A DNA stretch of 54,384 nt from Chitinophagales bacterium (GTDB lineage Bacteria > Bacteroidota > Bacteroidia > Chitinophagales > UBA10324). Below the pieces are notes generated by a model. The model was not told where the DNA came from and ran no database searches. It saw only the letters and a list, made by a program, of their open reading frames with translations. Shown piece after piece: positions 44,845-53,419 of the stretch (positions within the stretch are counted from its first letter, which is position 1; the number at the start of each line of letters is the position of its first letter). Location of the stretch: positions 1-54,384 of the forward strand of contig JANWXQ010000073.1 in NCBI GenBank assembly GCA_025057275.1. Reading direction: 5' to 3'. Both the position numbers and the translations under genes were made by a program.

Positions 44845-45981
44845 TTATTGTACCCGCTTTCCCTCCCGGTAGCTCACAACATAGGCGTCTTTGTAACCCT
44901 GCTTCCGGTACCGGTCAAGATGGCTCTGGGCCATTTCGTAATCGGAATATGCACCTACCAGATACCGGTAAAGCCCTTGTTCTGTATGCTCAACTAGAAG
45001 AGAATCTCCCACACTGGCAAAGCGCGCATCATGAGCTGGCAGCAGCTTGGTTGAAGCATACAATTGAATGCGGAACACCATGTTCTGATCCGGTTTAATA
45101 CGTTCTTCCGGTAACTCATAACCCTCTCTATCGGCTTCTTCGGCGCCCGGCTTTGGCTTTCCTGAGGCCGAGAGCAATTCTTCCTTCTGATCGGCAGCTT
45201 CCACCTGACGCTTAAACGTTACGATGGCATCGGCTATCCCCCTGGCAATTTGCCTTTTCCCCTCCTCTGAAGCCAGAAAGCGTTCTTCATTGCGGTTGCT
45301 GAGAAAGCCTACTTCAACAAGCACTGCCGGCATGGTTACCCGCCATAAAACCAGAAATCCGGCCTGCTTTACCCCCCGGCTGTGTCGTCCGCGTCGCGCA
45401 AGCTCCTTTTCAATCAGCGAGGCCAGCGTTATACTTTGCGCCAGGTGAGCGCTCTGATTCATGCTGAGCACGATGTAGGCTTCCGGTGACTGCGGATCAA
45501 AACCTTCGTAATGCGTTTCATAGTTTTTTTCCATGGCAATAACACTGTTCTCCCGCATCGAAACCTCCAGGTTTTCTTCGGAAACATGCAAACCCATCAG
45601 ATAGGTTTCTGTGCCGTACGGCGCTGATGATTTGCTTGCGTTGCAGTGAATAGAAACAAACAGATCGGCGCGGTGCTTGTTGGCAATCTGTGCCCGCTGA
45701 TGCAGGGGCACAAACACATCGGTGCGCCGGGTTTGAACGATTTGCACATCCGGCAGGGCTTCTTTAAGCAACTTTTCCGTCAGCAGGGCAATGTCCAGAG
45801 TAACTTCCTTTTCTACTGCCGAAACACCGCGGCAGCCGCTGTCATGCCCGCCGTGCCCTGCATCCAGCACAATGGTTTTGATCCGATACGCTTCTTGTGC
45901 CACGGCTACCGCAGCTGGAAAATGCAGGGCCAGCGTGAGCGCCGTAACGCCGCAGATCTGCCGAATGCATGTACCGTTCAC
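44845..45981 (-). CDS. N-acetylmuramoyl-L-alanine amidase with SPOR domain
   Basis: 378 residues from a GTG at 45981, chosen because it begins a signal peptide (MNGTCIRQICGVTALTLALH, ending AVAQE) and follows a good promoter element. The Amidase_3 domain (about 35-265) has VLDAGHGGHDSG, HQRAQIANKHRADLFVSIHC and VLVEVGFLSNRNEE, which contain the zinc ligands and catalytic glutamate. The C terminus (about 300-378) is a SPOR domain with GLYRYLVGAYSDYEMAQ, which binds denuded glycan at the septum. The enzyme cuts peptides from glycan strands during division. Divergent from lptD across 39 bases. Confidence 0.93.
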   Translation of the reverse strand: MNGTCIRQICGVTALTLALHFPAAVAVAQEAYRIKTIVLDAGHGGHDSGCRGVSAVEKEVTLDIALLTEKLLKEALPDVQIVQTRRTDVFVPLHQRAQIANKHRADLFVSIHCNASKSSAPYGTETYLMGLHVSEENLEVSMRENSVIAMEKNYETHYEGFDPQSPEAYIVLSMNQSAHLAQSITLASLIEKELARRGRHSRGVKQAGFLVLWRVTMPAVLVEVGFLSNRNEERFLASEEGKRQIARGIADAIVTFKRQVEAADQKEELLSASGKPKPGAEEADREGYELPEERIKPDQNMVFRIQLYASTKLLPAHDARFASVGDSLLVEHTEQGLYRYLVGAYSDYEMAQSHLDRYRKQGYKDAYVVSYREGKRVQ

Positions 45982-45993
45982 AACACAAAAACG

Positions 45994-46001
45994 CAAATCT
46001 A
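45994..46001 (-). promoter_or_regulatory. TAnnTTTG promoter element for the amidase gene
   Basis: Minus-strand TAGATTTG is an exact consensus match, 12 bases before the GTG at 45981. It supports that start over the longer reading frame. Confidence 0.45.
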
Positions 46002-46008
46002 TCCACTC

Positions 46009-46016
46009 TATTTTCG
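46009..46016 (+). promoter_or_regulatory. Near-consensus promoter element for lptD
   Basis: TATTTTCG differs from TAnnTTTG at one position and sits exactly four bases before the GTG at 46021, the same spacing as at 7176 and 8092. Confidence 0.35.
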
Positions 46017-46020
46017 CAGG

Positions 46021-48546
46021 GTGCCCTGGCTTCACTTTGCTGCGCTCACGGTATTGTTGATTGCCCCGAAGTTGTATGCCCGTGCATACACTTTGCAGCA
46101 AGCTCCCGTAGCACCGCCAAGCGAACCGGCGGCCTCACTGGCTGACACCATCCGCCCGGCAGCACGAACCGACACGTTGGATGCTCCGGTCCGCTATCAG
46201 GCTGCGCTGCGCACCTGGATGGATCTGCCTGGCCGGCGCGTATTCCTGATTGGAGCAGCTGAAGTACAATACCGCGATATTACCCTGCGTGCCGACTCGA
46301 TTGTCTTTGACTGGCAAAGCAGTGAAGTCAGCGCTTTTGGCCGCGCTGATTCTTCCGGAAAAATCACCGGCCTGCCGGTCTTTACTCAGGCCGGATCAGA
46401 ATATCGGGCTAAAACCATCACCTACAATTTTCGCACCCGCAAAGGAAAAATCACCGACATCGTTACCGAGCAGGGGGAAGGCTATTTGATCAGCCAGACC
46501 GTTAAGCGGTTACCTGATGAAGTGTTGTACGGACTGGAGAACAAGTACACCACCTGCAAGCTGGAACATCCGCATTTCTACATCAGCGCCGGCAAGGTCA
46601 AGGTGGTTCCTGATAAAGCCGTTTATACCGGACCAGCCAATCTGGTGTTGGCTGATGTGCGCACTCCCCTGCTCGTGCCCTTTGGCATTTTTCCTTTATC
46701 CGAAAAACGGCGCTCGGGAATTATCGTTCCCGAATACGGCGAGCGCACCGACCTCGGCTTTTTCCTTCGCAACGGTGGCTACTATTTCGGCATCAGCGAC
46801 CGCATGGATCTGGCCCTGACCGGCGATATCTATTCCAAAGGAAGCTGGGTAGCCAATGTGGCTTCCCGTTTCGTGCGCCGCTATCGCTACAACGGTTCAC
46901 TGCAGCTGACTTATGCGCGTTTGCGTTCTTTTATTCCGGAAAAAAACACGTATGCCGCTAACCCGCAGTTCAATGTCCGGCTTAACCTGAGTCAGGATAG
47001 CCGTGCCCGTCCCCACAGCAACCTGTCGGCTTCGGTGGCTTTCGGCTCATCGCAGTTCAATCAGTTGCTTGGTGATGTACGCAACAATTATCTGAACAAC
47101 ACCTACCAGTCATCGTTGTCGTACCGACAGACCCTGCCCAACACGCCACTGCATTTCACCCTGTCGGCAGCGCATCAGCAAAGTACGCTCTCCCGACTGG
47201 TCAGCCTGCAATTGCCCGTGCTGAACATCGGCATGGCACAGATCTATCCCTTCCGGAGAAAAATTGCTGCAGGCCGCCTGCGTTGGTACGAGAAGCTGGG
47301 CATCAGTTACAGCGGCGATGCACGCAATCAAATTGCTGCTCCGGACTCCACGCTGTTTTCCTCCAAGGCCATGCAGCAATCGCTGGCCGGCATGCAGCAC
47401 AGCATTCCCCTTTCGCTAAGCATGCAGGCTTTTCGTTATGTGACCGTAACGCCCTCGCTGAGTTTCCGCGAAGTGTGGAGCCTGCAGCGCATAGTGCGAA
47501 GCTGGGATGCCGAAGCCCAAGAGCTTGTAACCGATACGCTGAAAAAGTTTCTTGCCGGACGCGAGTTTTCGTTTGGTTTGGGCACCTCCACCCGTTTGTA
47601 TGGTACCCTGCAGTTTGCCAAAGGAAAAGTTCGGGCGCTGCGGCATGTGTTTACTCCTTCGCTGAACTACAGTTACCGCCCCGACTTCGGTGCGTCCCGC
47701 TTTGGCTATTACTACGAAGCCGTCATGGACACTGCCGGCCGCAGGCAGCGGTTCTCCTATTTTGATGGCGCACCCTACAGCGGCCCGGCTGCCGGAGCCT
47801 TCCATGGCCTTAACTTTTCCCTGGCCAATGTGCTGGAAATGAAAACGGCCTCCCGCCGCGACACCGTCAGCGGCATCAGAAAAGTGCGTCTGTTGGAGGG
47901 GCTGAATCTTTCAGGCAATTACAACTTCGCTGCCGACTCCTTCCGGCTGGGCAACTTCAACCTGTCGGCACGCACCACGTTGCTGGACCGCATAAGCATC
48001 AATGCCAGTTCCACGCTGGACCCCTACGTGCGCGACAGCCTGGGACATCGTCGGAATCAGTTGCTGGCCGCTGCAGGCAAAGGCCTGGTGCGCTGGACAT
48101 CGGCCATCGTCGGCATCAATGCTTCGTTTCAATCACCAAAATCAGGTACGCCTGCACCCCAACCCGATTATGTGGTGCTTTCCGGGAATCAGTATCAGGA
48201 CTTCTCCATCCCCTGGAATGTATCGCTTGGCTACAACCTGCTGCTTCGTCAAAGTGTTACCAGCGCCGGTGCCGACACAACACTGATCAGCCAGGCGCTG
48301 AGCATCAATGGCGCCTTCAATCTCACCCAACGCTGGCGGCTCAGCGGCAGCACCTCGTTTGATTTTGTTCAGAAAAAATTTCCCACCGCCATGCTGGAAA
48401 TCTATCGCGACCTGCACTGCTGGGAAATGAGCATGCAATGGATACCGTTCGGCATCCGCCAGAGCTACAATTTTACCTTACGCGTGAAAGCACAGGTCCT
48501 GCAAGACCTGCGGCTGAGAAAAACTTCCGACTGGTACAGCTTCTGA
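46021..48546 (+). CDS. lptD: LPS-assembly protein LptD
   Basis: Outer-membrane barrel that inserts LPS into the outer leaflet. The GTG at 46021 gives 841 residues with a signal-like start (VPWLHFAALTVLLIAPKLYA); the frame is open back to 45646 but that part is antisense to the amidase gene. Periplasmic OstA module at about 75-190 (FLIGAAEVQYRDITLRADSI, EYRAKTITYNFRTRKGKI), then the LptD-specific region with PFGIFPLSEKRRSGIIVPEY and GYYFGISDRMDLALTGDIYS, and a long barrel to a C-terminal Phe (DWYSF). The cluster also has OstA-like and MlaD-like genes. Start codon is the main uncertainty. Confidence 0.9.
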   Translation: MPWLHFAALTVLLIAPKLYARAYTLQQAPVAPPSEPAASLADTIRPAARTDTLDAPVRYQAALRTWMDLPGRRVFLIGAAEVQYRDITLRADSIVFDWQSSEVSAFGRADSSGKITGLPVFTQAGSEYRAKTITYNFRTRKGKITDIVTEQGEGYLISQTVKRLPDEVLYGLENKYTTCKLEHPHFYISAGKVKVVPDKAVYTGPANLVLADVRTPLLVPFGIFPLSEKRRSGIIVPEYGERTDLGFFLRNGGYYFGISDRMDLALTGDIYSKGSWVANVASRFVRRYRYNGSLQLTYARLRSFIPEKNTYAANPQFNVRLNLSQDSRARPHSNLSASVAFGSSQFNQLLGDVRNNYLNNTYQSSLSYRQTLPNTPLHFTLSAAHQQSTLSRLVSLQLPVLNIGMAQIYPFRRKIAAGRLRWYEKLGISYSGDARNQIAAPDSTLFSSKAMQQSLAGMQHSIPLSLSMQAFRYVTVTPSLSFREVWSLQRIVRSWDAEAQELVTDTLKKFLAGREFSFGLGTSTRLYGTLQFAKGKVRALRHVFTPSLNYSYRPDFGASRFGYYYEAVMDTAGRRQRFSYFDGAPYSGPAAGAFHGLNFSLANVLEMKTASRRDTVSGIRKVRLLEGLNLSGNYNFAADSFRLGNFNLSARTTLLDRISINASSTLDPYVRDSLGHRRNQLLAAAGKGLVRWTSAIVGINASFQSPKSGTPAPQPDYVVLSGNQYQDFSIPWNVSLGYNLLLRQSVTSAGADTTLISQALSINGAFNLTQRWRLSGSTSFDFVQKKFPTAMLEIYRDLHCWEMSMQWIPFGIRQSYNFTLRVKAQVLQDLRLRKTSDWYSF

Positions 48547-48551
48547 ACGCG

Positions 48552-48626
48552 TGGGTTGTACTGGGCTCGAACCAGTGACCCCTACCCTGTCAAGATAGTG
48601 CTCTGAACCAACTGAGCTAACAACCC
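48552..48626 (-). tRNA. tRNA-Val (anticodon GAC)
   Basis: On the minus strand the cloverleaf is complete: acceptor GGGTTGT/ACAACCC, D stem GCTC/GAGC with an AGTTGGTTCA loop, anticodon stem CTATC/GGTAG with loop TTGACAG (anticodon GAC), variable GGGTC, and T stem ACTGG/CCAGT with loop TTCGAGC. Discriminator base A. The CCA end is not encoded. It is 5 bases from the lptD stop, in convergent orientation. Confidence 0.95.
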
Positions 48627-48731
48627 GTTAAGGCAAAGATATTACAGGAAAAAAGCAATACGGCACTGCTTGCTGTTACCGGGCTCCGGGCAAACTGGTT
48701 AGGAATCTAATCCTGTAACCAACCAAACGAA

Positions 48732-49159
48732 CTATTTACCGCCGACTCGGCTCAGCCCGTCAGGAACCACATTTCATGTAATGCAGGAATACGATAATGC
48801 TTGCCGCCAAGGTTCTCCCTGTGGCCATCCCCAATGAGCATGGGATACCTGCGTCAACGGCTGGGTTTGTTGTGAGAATTGCACCACCACGCGCGTTCGG
48901 AAATGGTTGTTTCTTCGTTTCGGAAACGGCGGTGGCGCATTCCAGGAAAACGAAATCATTTTCTTGGGCAGAAAGGAAAGTACATAACCTCCGTTGCTAA
49001 CCCCCAGATCTTAGGGATTTTCCATCAGAAAATAAATCTCATATGCCCCGTCAGGGATCAGTTTAATGTAGTGACTCTGTTCACAAAATGTTTAAAGCCT
49101 TCATGGGTTGACCAGCACCACTACATTTTTTGTGAAGACTCGTGGATGGGTCGGCTCAT
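48732..49159 (-). pseudogene. Decayed SRPBCC/AHSA1-family gene
   Basis: Reading the minus strand from ATG 49159 gives MSRPIHESSQKM, stop, then WCWSTHEGFKHFVN; a frameshift near 49085 moves into the frame giving IPDGAYEIYFLMENP, stop (TAA 49013-49011), then SNGGYVLSFLPKKMISFSWN, APPPFPKRRNNHFRTRVVVQ, SHAHWGWPQGEPWRQALSYS, a TGA where the family usually has Trp (48776-48774), and NVVPDGLSRVGGK ending TAG. GAYEIYF, LSFLP.KMISFSWNAPP.FP and HWGWPQGEPW are hallmarks of AHSA1/SRPBCC small-ligand-binding proteins. Two or more stops and a frameshift mean no product is made. Family recognition is by motif only. Confidence 0.8.
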
Positions 49160-49306
49160 GCGGACTTGTTGCTTAATAGCAGGCGACCTTATTTAGGTCC
49201 TTACTGAAAAGATGGACACAGAAAAAAATTTGAAAAAAACTAATGAGCGAATTGCGTTGTTAGGATGCCATCCGCTTGGTAATAAGCCCGCAGCCGGCTG
49301 GTTCGG
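49160..49306. other. Non-coding interval after the T9SS gene stop
   Basis: About 147 bases between the pseudogene start and the stop of the T9SS gene. A-rich around 49218-49242; a short GACCT-TATTT-AGGTC inverted repeat at 49184-49198. No ORF or promoter consensus seen. Confidence 0.4.
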
Positions 49307-50065
49307 TTAGCGGCCGGAAATGACCACGGTTCTTCGGTAACTCCTGTGTTCATTAATCAGCTCCAGCAGATAAGTGCCTGCTGGCAGGTTAATATCCAAA
49401 GACACTACCTGGGCAGGTGTCGTCAGTTCCTGATACTGAACAAACAGCGTGCGGCCGGTCAGGTCGCTGATCCGGAAAAGGACCATGCCGGCGGTTGGTT
49501 GCACAACAGGAACATACAACCGGCCATTGCTGGGGTTTGGATAAGGCAGCCCGAGGCCTTCAGCAATTTCCCGGAAGGGCTCAGCCCCGCTTTGCGGCAA
49601 AACCTGCAGATAGAAAAACGTGATGGTGTCAGGTGTGGCCGGTAGGGAAAACGAATAACAGTCGTTGACATAAATCGTAACAAACACCTGCAACGGATAG
49701 ATCCCCACCTGATCTGGGGTGGCCGTTCCGCTGATCTTGGCGCATCCGTTGTCGCCTCCTTTCACACTGCACCACGGCACATGGCAGGCATACGAAAAGC
49801 CCTGCGGCAATCCCTGAACGCTGTCAATGGTCAGCGAGTCAATGCATAGATGAACATCGTAAATCACATAGCCTCCGAATACCAGGTCCACCACGGTGTC
49901 GGCAGGCAAACGGAAGTAAATAACTTCCTCATAGGGGATTTGCACAATGGCCGGAGCCAGCGTGTCGGGTTCAATTCCTGAAACAGTGTCGTTGTTGGGG
50001 ATGCAGGCCTGTCCGTTAGCGAAGAAAAATCCGGCGGCAAATAAGAGAGTAATTATCCAGCGCAT
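49307..50065 (-). CDS. Secreted T9SS-sorted protein, paralogue of the protein at 20813-21541
   Basis: 252 residues from the ATG at 50065, which starts a signal peptide (MRWIITLLFAAGFFFANG). Mature part: QACIPNNDTVSGIEPDTLAP, AIVQIPYEEVIYFRLPADTV, FSYACHVPWC and NGCAKISGTATPDQVGIYPL; then a T9SS domain with LGLPYPNPSNGRLYVPV, ISDLTGRTLFV and LPAGTYLLELI. The four cysteines and surrounding residues align with the product of 20813-21541, so the two are paralogues with a shared unnamed domain. It is divergent from the large G8-like T9SS gene and has no operon partner on its strand. Confidence 0.85.
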   Translation of the reverse strand: MRWIITLLFAAGFFFANGQACIPNNDTVSGIEPDTLAPAIVQIPYEEVIYFRLPADTVVDLVFGGYVIYDVHLCIDSLTIDSVQGLPQGFSYACHVPWCSVKGGDNGCAKISGTATPDQVGIYPLQVFVTIYVNDCYSFSLPATPDTITFFYLQVLPQSGAEPFREIAEGLGLPYPNPSNGRLYVPVVQPTAGMVLFRISDLTGRTLFVQYQELTTPAQVVSLDINLPAGTYLLELINEHRSYRRTVVISGR

Positions 50066-50144
50066 GGTTTGCCAGGTTGTAAGTAACAATGTTAGAAAAA
50101 ATTTCCATCTTCACCCGAACTTTCACTTTACCAATCCCATCACC

Positions 50145-53100
50145 ATGAATAAACTGCTTGCTGCCCTTTTGCTGTTAGGGATACAGACTCCGGCTTTTGC
50201 CGTGCTGCGCATTGCTTCCGTCAGCGGAAACTGGAACAATGCCGCCACGTGGGGCGGAACGGTTCCGGCCGCTAACGATGACATTCAAATCAATTCCGGC
50301 GTAACCGTTACGATTAATACCAACCCGGCCACTATCGTTAACGTTACGATTAACGGTACCCTGCAGTGGGATGCCACCGGCACCGGCCGCTCCTGGACAG
50401 TTACCGGCAATTTTACCGTCAATAGCGGCGGCAGTTTTGTTTGTGCTGCCCCCGGCACGGCCACGACGCACACCTTCACCTACAACGGCAACAACCTGAC
50501 CAACAACGGAACGTTTAACCTGGTTAACGGAACCAACAAGTGCAACGTTACCTTGAGTTCCACCGGTCAGAATAACATCGGTGGCAGCAACGCACTGACT
50601 TTTAACAAGCTGATCCTGAACAATACCAACGGCAAGTTTCAGATTGTTTACGAAGACGAGTCTTTTACCACCAGTGAACTTACTCCCACCAAACTCAATG
50701 TAAGCATCACCACATTGGACACCATGGCCATCCGTCAGGGGCTGCTCATTGGCTGCGCCACCAACAATGCCACCATCTCCCACAGCTTTGCCCACTTTAA
50801 AATGGGCGCCGGCGGATCGAAAATCACGTCTTCCGTATCGTTGAGCGGCACCACCACCTTTACCATCAACACCGCTATGGTGCTTAACGATGCCACCAAC
50901 GCCAACGTTGCCTTGACCATTACGGGCACCTTCACTTCGCCTTCTATGTCGCAAAGCAATGCGGCGACAGCTTTTGCCCTCATCGGACCGAATTGCGTGG
51001 GAGGGAGCAGCAATGCCACTGCGCTAAACGTCAATGGCGAGTGGAACATGACGGACATTTTTGTGTTTGTCGGCAACACCAAGTTGTTTGGAGGTACTGA
51101 ACCCAACAACCCCACCGTTACCTGTTCGGCAAATGTCACCTGGGCCAGCAGCGAAACCCATACCATCGACCTGCCTTTTACCAGCGACGACTTTTACCTG
51201 AAAACGTGCTACTTCGGCCTGTTTGATTCGCAGGGTGCCTTCCCCGTCATCCAACTCAATGGCGGAAGTGCCGCATCGCCCAACAACTGGAACGTTGCCT
51301 TTGATGTATTCAATGCCGAAATCCAGGACTCCAGCCCGCTGGGTAATTACACCGTCGTGCAGATTTCTGAATCCATGACCAACTGGGTGGTCAATGGCCA
51401 TTGGAGAGTTTCTGCCAATAATGCCATTGCCGTTCATTCCGACAATACGATTACCATCAACGGCTCTTTGCGCACCGTCAGCAATTCGGAAATTGCCGGT
51501 TCAGAAACCGAAACGGAAGATGCCGGTTATGTGCCTGTTGCCGGTCCGAAAATTCTTTTCGGCAGCAGCGGCGTGCTCTATGTAGAAAACCTTGCCGGCT
51601 TAGGCAACGGGCTGCTCAGTGAAGCGTCCAGCAATGTGTCCATTAAAAACCGTTCGGCCGACATCGATTGGGATCTGACTGCCATCAGCACCTCGGGAAC
51701 GATTGCTTATGAAGTCAATAACCAAACGGTAACTGCCCGCACCTACAACAATTTAACCTTGAATGCAGGAACAAAAACACTGGCCAATGCTTCCACCGTC
51801 AACGGAACGCTTACCACAGGCAGCGGCACCACACTGGCCAATGGCGGCTTTACGCTGTCCGCTAAAGGAGCAGTGAGCCACAGCGGCACACACAGCGGCA
51901 CAGGAAAAATAGTTTTCAACGGTACCACCAGCCAGTCGCTGAGCGGCAGCAGTACCGAATGGGGCAATGTGGAACTGAACAACAGTGCTGGTGCCGTCTG
52001 CAATGCCCCTCTTTCCACCTCTGGAACATTTACCCTCACTAACGGCGTGCTGACCACTACCAGCACAAACCTGCTCAGCCTGAGCGGTACGGGCACCATT
52101 AGCGGGGGAAGCAGCAGCTCCCACGTTTCCGGACCTATGGCCAAAACCACAACTTCCACCAGTGCCTTTACCTTCCCTGTTGGCAAAGGAGGCCGCTACC
52201 GTCCGGTTACGGTTACGCCGGCAGCGTCGGTGAGTACTACCTGGAACGTAGAGTATTTTAACAGCGCTTTTTCCAACACCACATCGTTTACCTCACCCAT
52301 CACCAGCGTCAACACGGCATCGCACTGGATTGTTGACCGCACCAGCGGCTCGGCCTCAGCAACCGTAAGACTGCAATGGGGCAGTGAAGAAGGGCTTGCC
52401 GATCTCAACGGCCTTACGGTGGGTCGCTGGAACGGTTCGTCGTGGACCGATGCCGGCAACACCGGCACCACCGGTACAACTTCTTCGGGAACCGTTACCT
52501 CTGCCACCGTTTCTGCGTTTTCTCCCTTTACGCTGGCCGAAGCCAATACGATCAGCACAGGCACTATCAGTGGCTCGCCCTTCTGCGCCGAGGTAACCAT
52601 CAGCGTTCCCTTTACCTCCACCGGAACGTTCAATACCGGAAACGTTTACACTGCTCAGATCTCGGATAAAAACGGCAGCTTTGCCGCGCCCACCACATTG
52701 GGCACGCTGGCCAGCACGGCAAACTCCGGCACCATCAGCGCCATCTTTCCGCCGGAATTTCCCAAAGGAAAAAAATACCGCATCCGCGTGGTGTCCAGCA
52801 GTCCTGCGGTTACCGGTACCGACAATGGCAGCAACCTGGAAATGCTGGATTGCGCCAAGCCCACCGGCATGACGGCATCGGGCATCACGCAAACTTCGGC
52901 CACCATCAGTTGGAATGCCATGGCCTGCGGGGTGGAATACCGGTTGCAGTATCGCAAGCAGGGCACCAGTGGCTGGACCAATAAAACCGTTGCCACCAAC
53001 TCTTACACCATCACCGGCCTGACGGCAGCCACCACCTACGAATACCGCGCCCGCACGCATTGTACGCCCACAGCGAGCACCAAGTCGGGCAATTCCCCCA

Positions 53101-53378
53101 TCCAGACGTTTACGACCTCTGCAAAGCTGGCTGCTGAAGATGCCCTGTCCTCACCGGTCCTTTTTCCCAACCCCGCTGTCACTTCGGTTACCGTGCAGCT
53201 TCCTGACGGGGCCAACAGCCTGCGCTTGTCTGACCTCACCGGACGTATGCTACAATGGCTGGATACTGCTCCCCATACCAGCATCACCCTGGACGTAAGC
53301 AACCTACCGGCAGGCATATACTTTGTGGAAATCCAGACCGGCAGCCGCAGCACGGCGCACAAGTTGGTGAAGGAGTAG
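50145..53378 (+). CDS. Large secreted G8-like/Fn3 protein with T9SS sorting domain
   Basis: 1077 residues from the ATG at 50145, where a signal peptide begins (MNKLLAALLLLGIQTPAFA). Asn-, Thr-, Ser- and Gly-rich throughout. The N terminus has SGNWNNAATWGGTVPAANDD followed by short strands as in G8-type beta-helix surface proteins; a middle part of repeated short strands (VNGTLTTGSGTTLANGGFTL, SHSGTHSGTGKIVFNGTTSQ); an Fn3 domain near 905-990 (SATISWNAMACGVEYRLQYR, YTITGLTAATTYEYRARTH); and a T9SS domain at about 1005-1077 (VLFPNPAVTSVTVQL, LSDLTGRML, LPAGIYFVEI, HKLVKE). Likely a surface adhesin or polymer-binding protein; no catalytic site seen. Confidence 0.85.
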   Translation: MNKLLAALLLLGIQTPAFAVLRIASVSGNWNNAATWGGTVPAANDDIQINSGVTVTINTNPATIVNVTINGTLQWDATGTGRSWTVTGNFTVNSGGSFVCAAPGTATTHTFTYNGNNLTNNGTFNLVNGTNKCNVTLSSTGQNNIGGSNALTFNKLILNNTNGKFQIVYEDESFTTSELTPTKLNVSITTLDTMAIRQGLLIGCATNNATISHSFAHFKMGAGGSKITSSVSLSGTTTFTINTAMVLNDATNANVALTITGTFTSPSMSQSNAATAFALIGPNCVGGSSNATALNVNGEWNMTDIFVFVGNTKLFGGTEPNNPTVTCSANVTWASSETHTIDLPFTSDDFYLKTCYFGLFDSQGAFPVIQLNGGSAASPNNWNVAFDVFNAEIQDSSPLGNYTVVQISESMTNWVVNGHWRVSANNAIAVHSDNTITINGSLRTVSNSEIAGSETETEDAGYVPVAGPKILFGSSGVLYVENLAGLGNGLLSEASSNVSIKNRSADIDWDLTAISTSGTIAYEVNNQTVTARTYNNLTLNAGTKTLANASTVNGTLTTGSGTTLANGGFTLSAKGAVSHSGTHSGTGKIVFNGTTSQSLSGSSTEWGNVELNNSAGAVCNAPLSTSGTFTLTNGVLTTTSTNLLSLSGTGTISGGSSSSHVSGPMAKTTTSTSAFTFPVGKGGRYRPVTVTPAASVSTTWNVEYFNSAFSNTTSFTSPITSVNTASHWIVDRTSGSASATVRLQWGSEEGLADLNGLTVGRWNGSSWTDAGNTGTTGTTSSGTVTSATVSAFSPFTLAEANTISTGTISGSPFCAEVTISVPFTSTGTFNTGNVYTAQISDKNGSFAAPTTLGTLASTANSGTISAIFPPEFPKGKKYRIRVVSSSPAVTGTDNGSNLEMLDCAKPTGMTASGITQTSATISWNAMACGVEYRLQYRKQGTSGWTNKTVATNSYTITGLTAATTYEYRARTHCTPTASTKSGNSPIQTFTTSAKLAAEDALSSPVLFPNPAVTSVTVQLPDGANSLRLSDLTGRMLQWLDTAPHTSITLDVSNLPAGIYFVEIQTGSRSTAHKLVKE

Positions 53379-53398
53379 CCTGAGCGATTGCATCAGGC
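53378..53398 (+). terminator. Hairpin directly after the G8-like gene
   Basis: GCCTGA (53378-53383) and TCAGGC (53393-53398) pair across a nine-base loop, starting on the last base of the stop codon. No T-run follows, so termination is uncertain. Confidence 0.35.
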
Positions 53399-53419
53399 AA
53401 GGTATGAGGTTTTGTAGTT

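Noticed and set aside
45646-46020. N-terminal extension of the LptD frame
   Set aside because: It is antisense to the amidase catalytic domain and has no signal peptide; the GTG at 46021 starts a signal-like sequence.
49065-49136. Inverted repeats AATGTAGTG/CACTACATT and TTCACAAAATGT/ACATTTTTTGTGAA, first taken for IS ends or a small RNA hairpin
   Set aside because: They fall inside the decayed SRPBCC coding frame, overlap each other, and no transposase or target duplication is present; chance within a pseudogene is the simpler reading.
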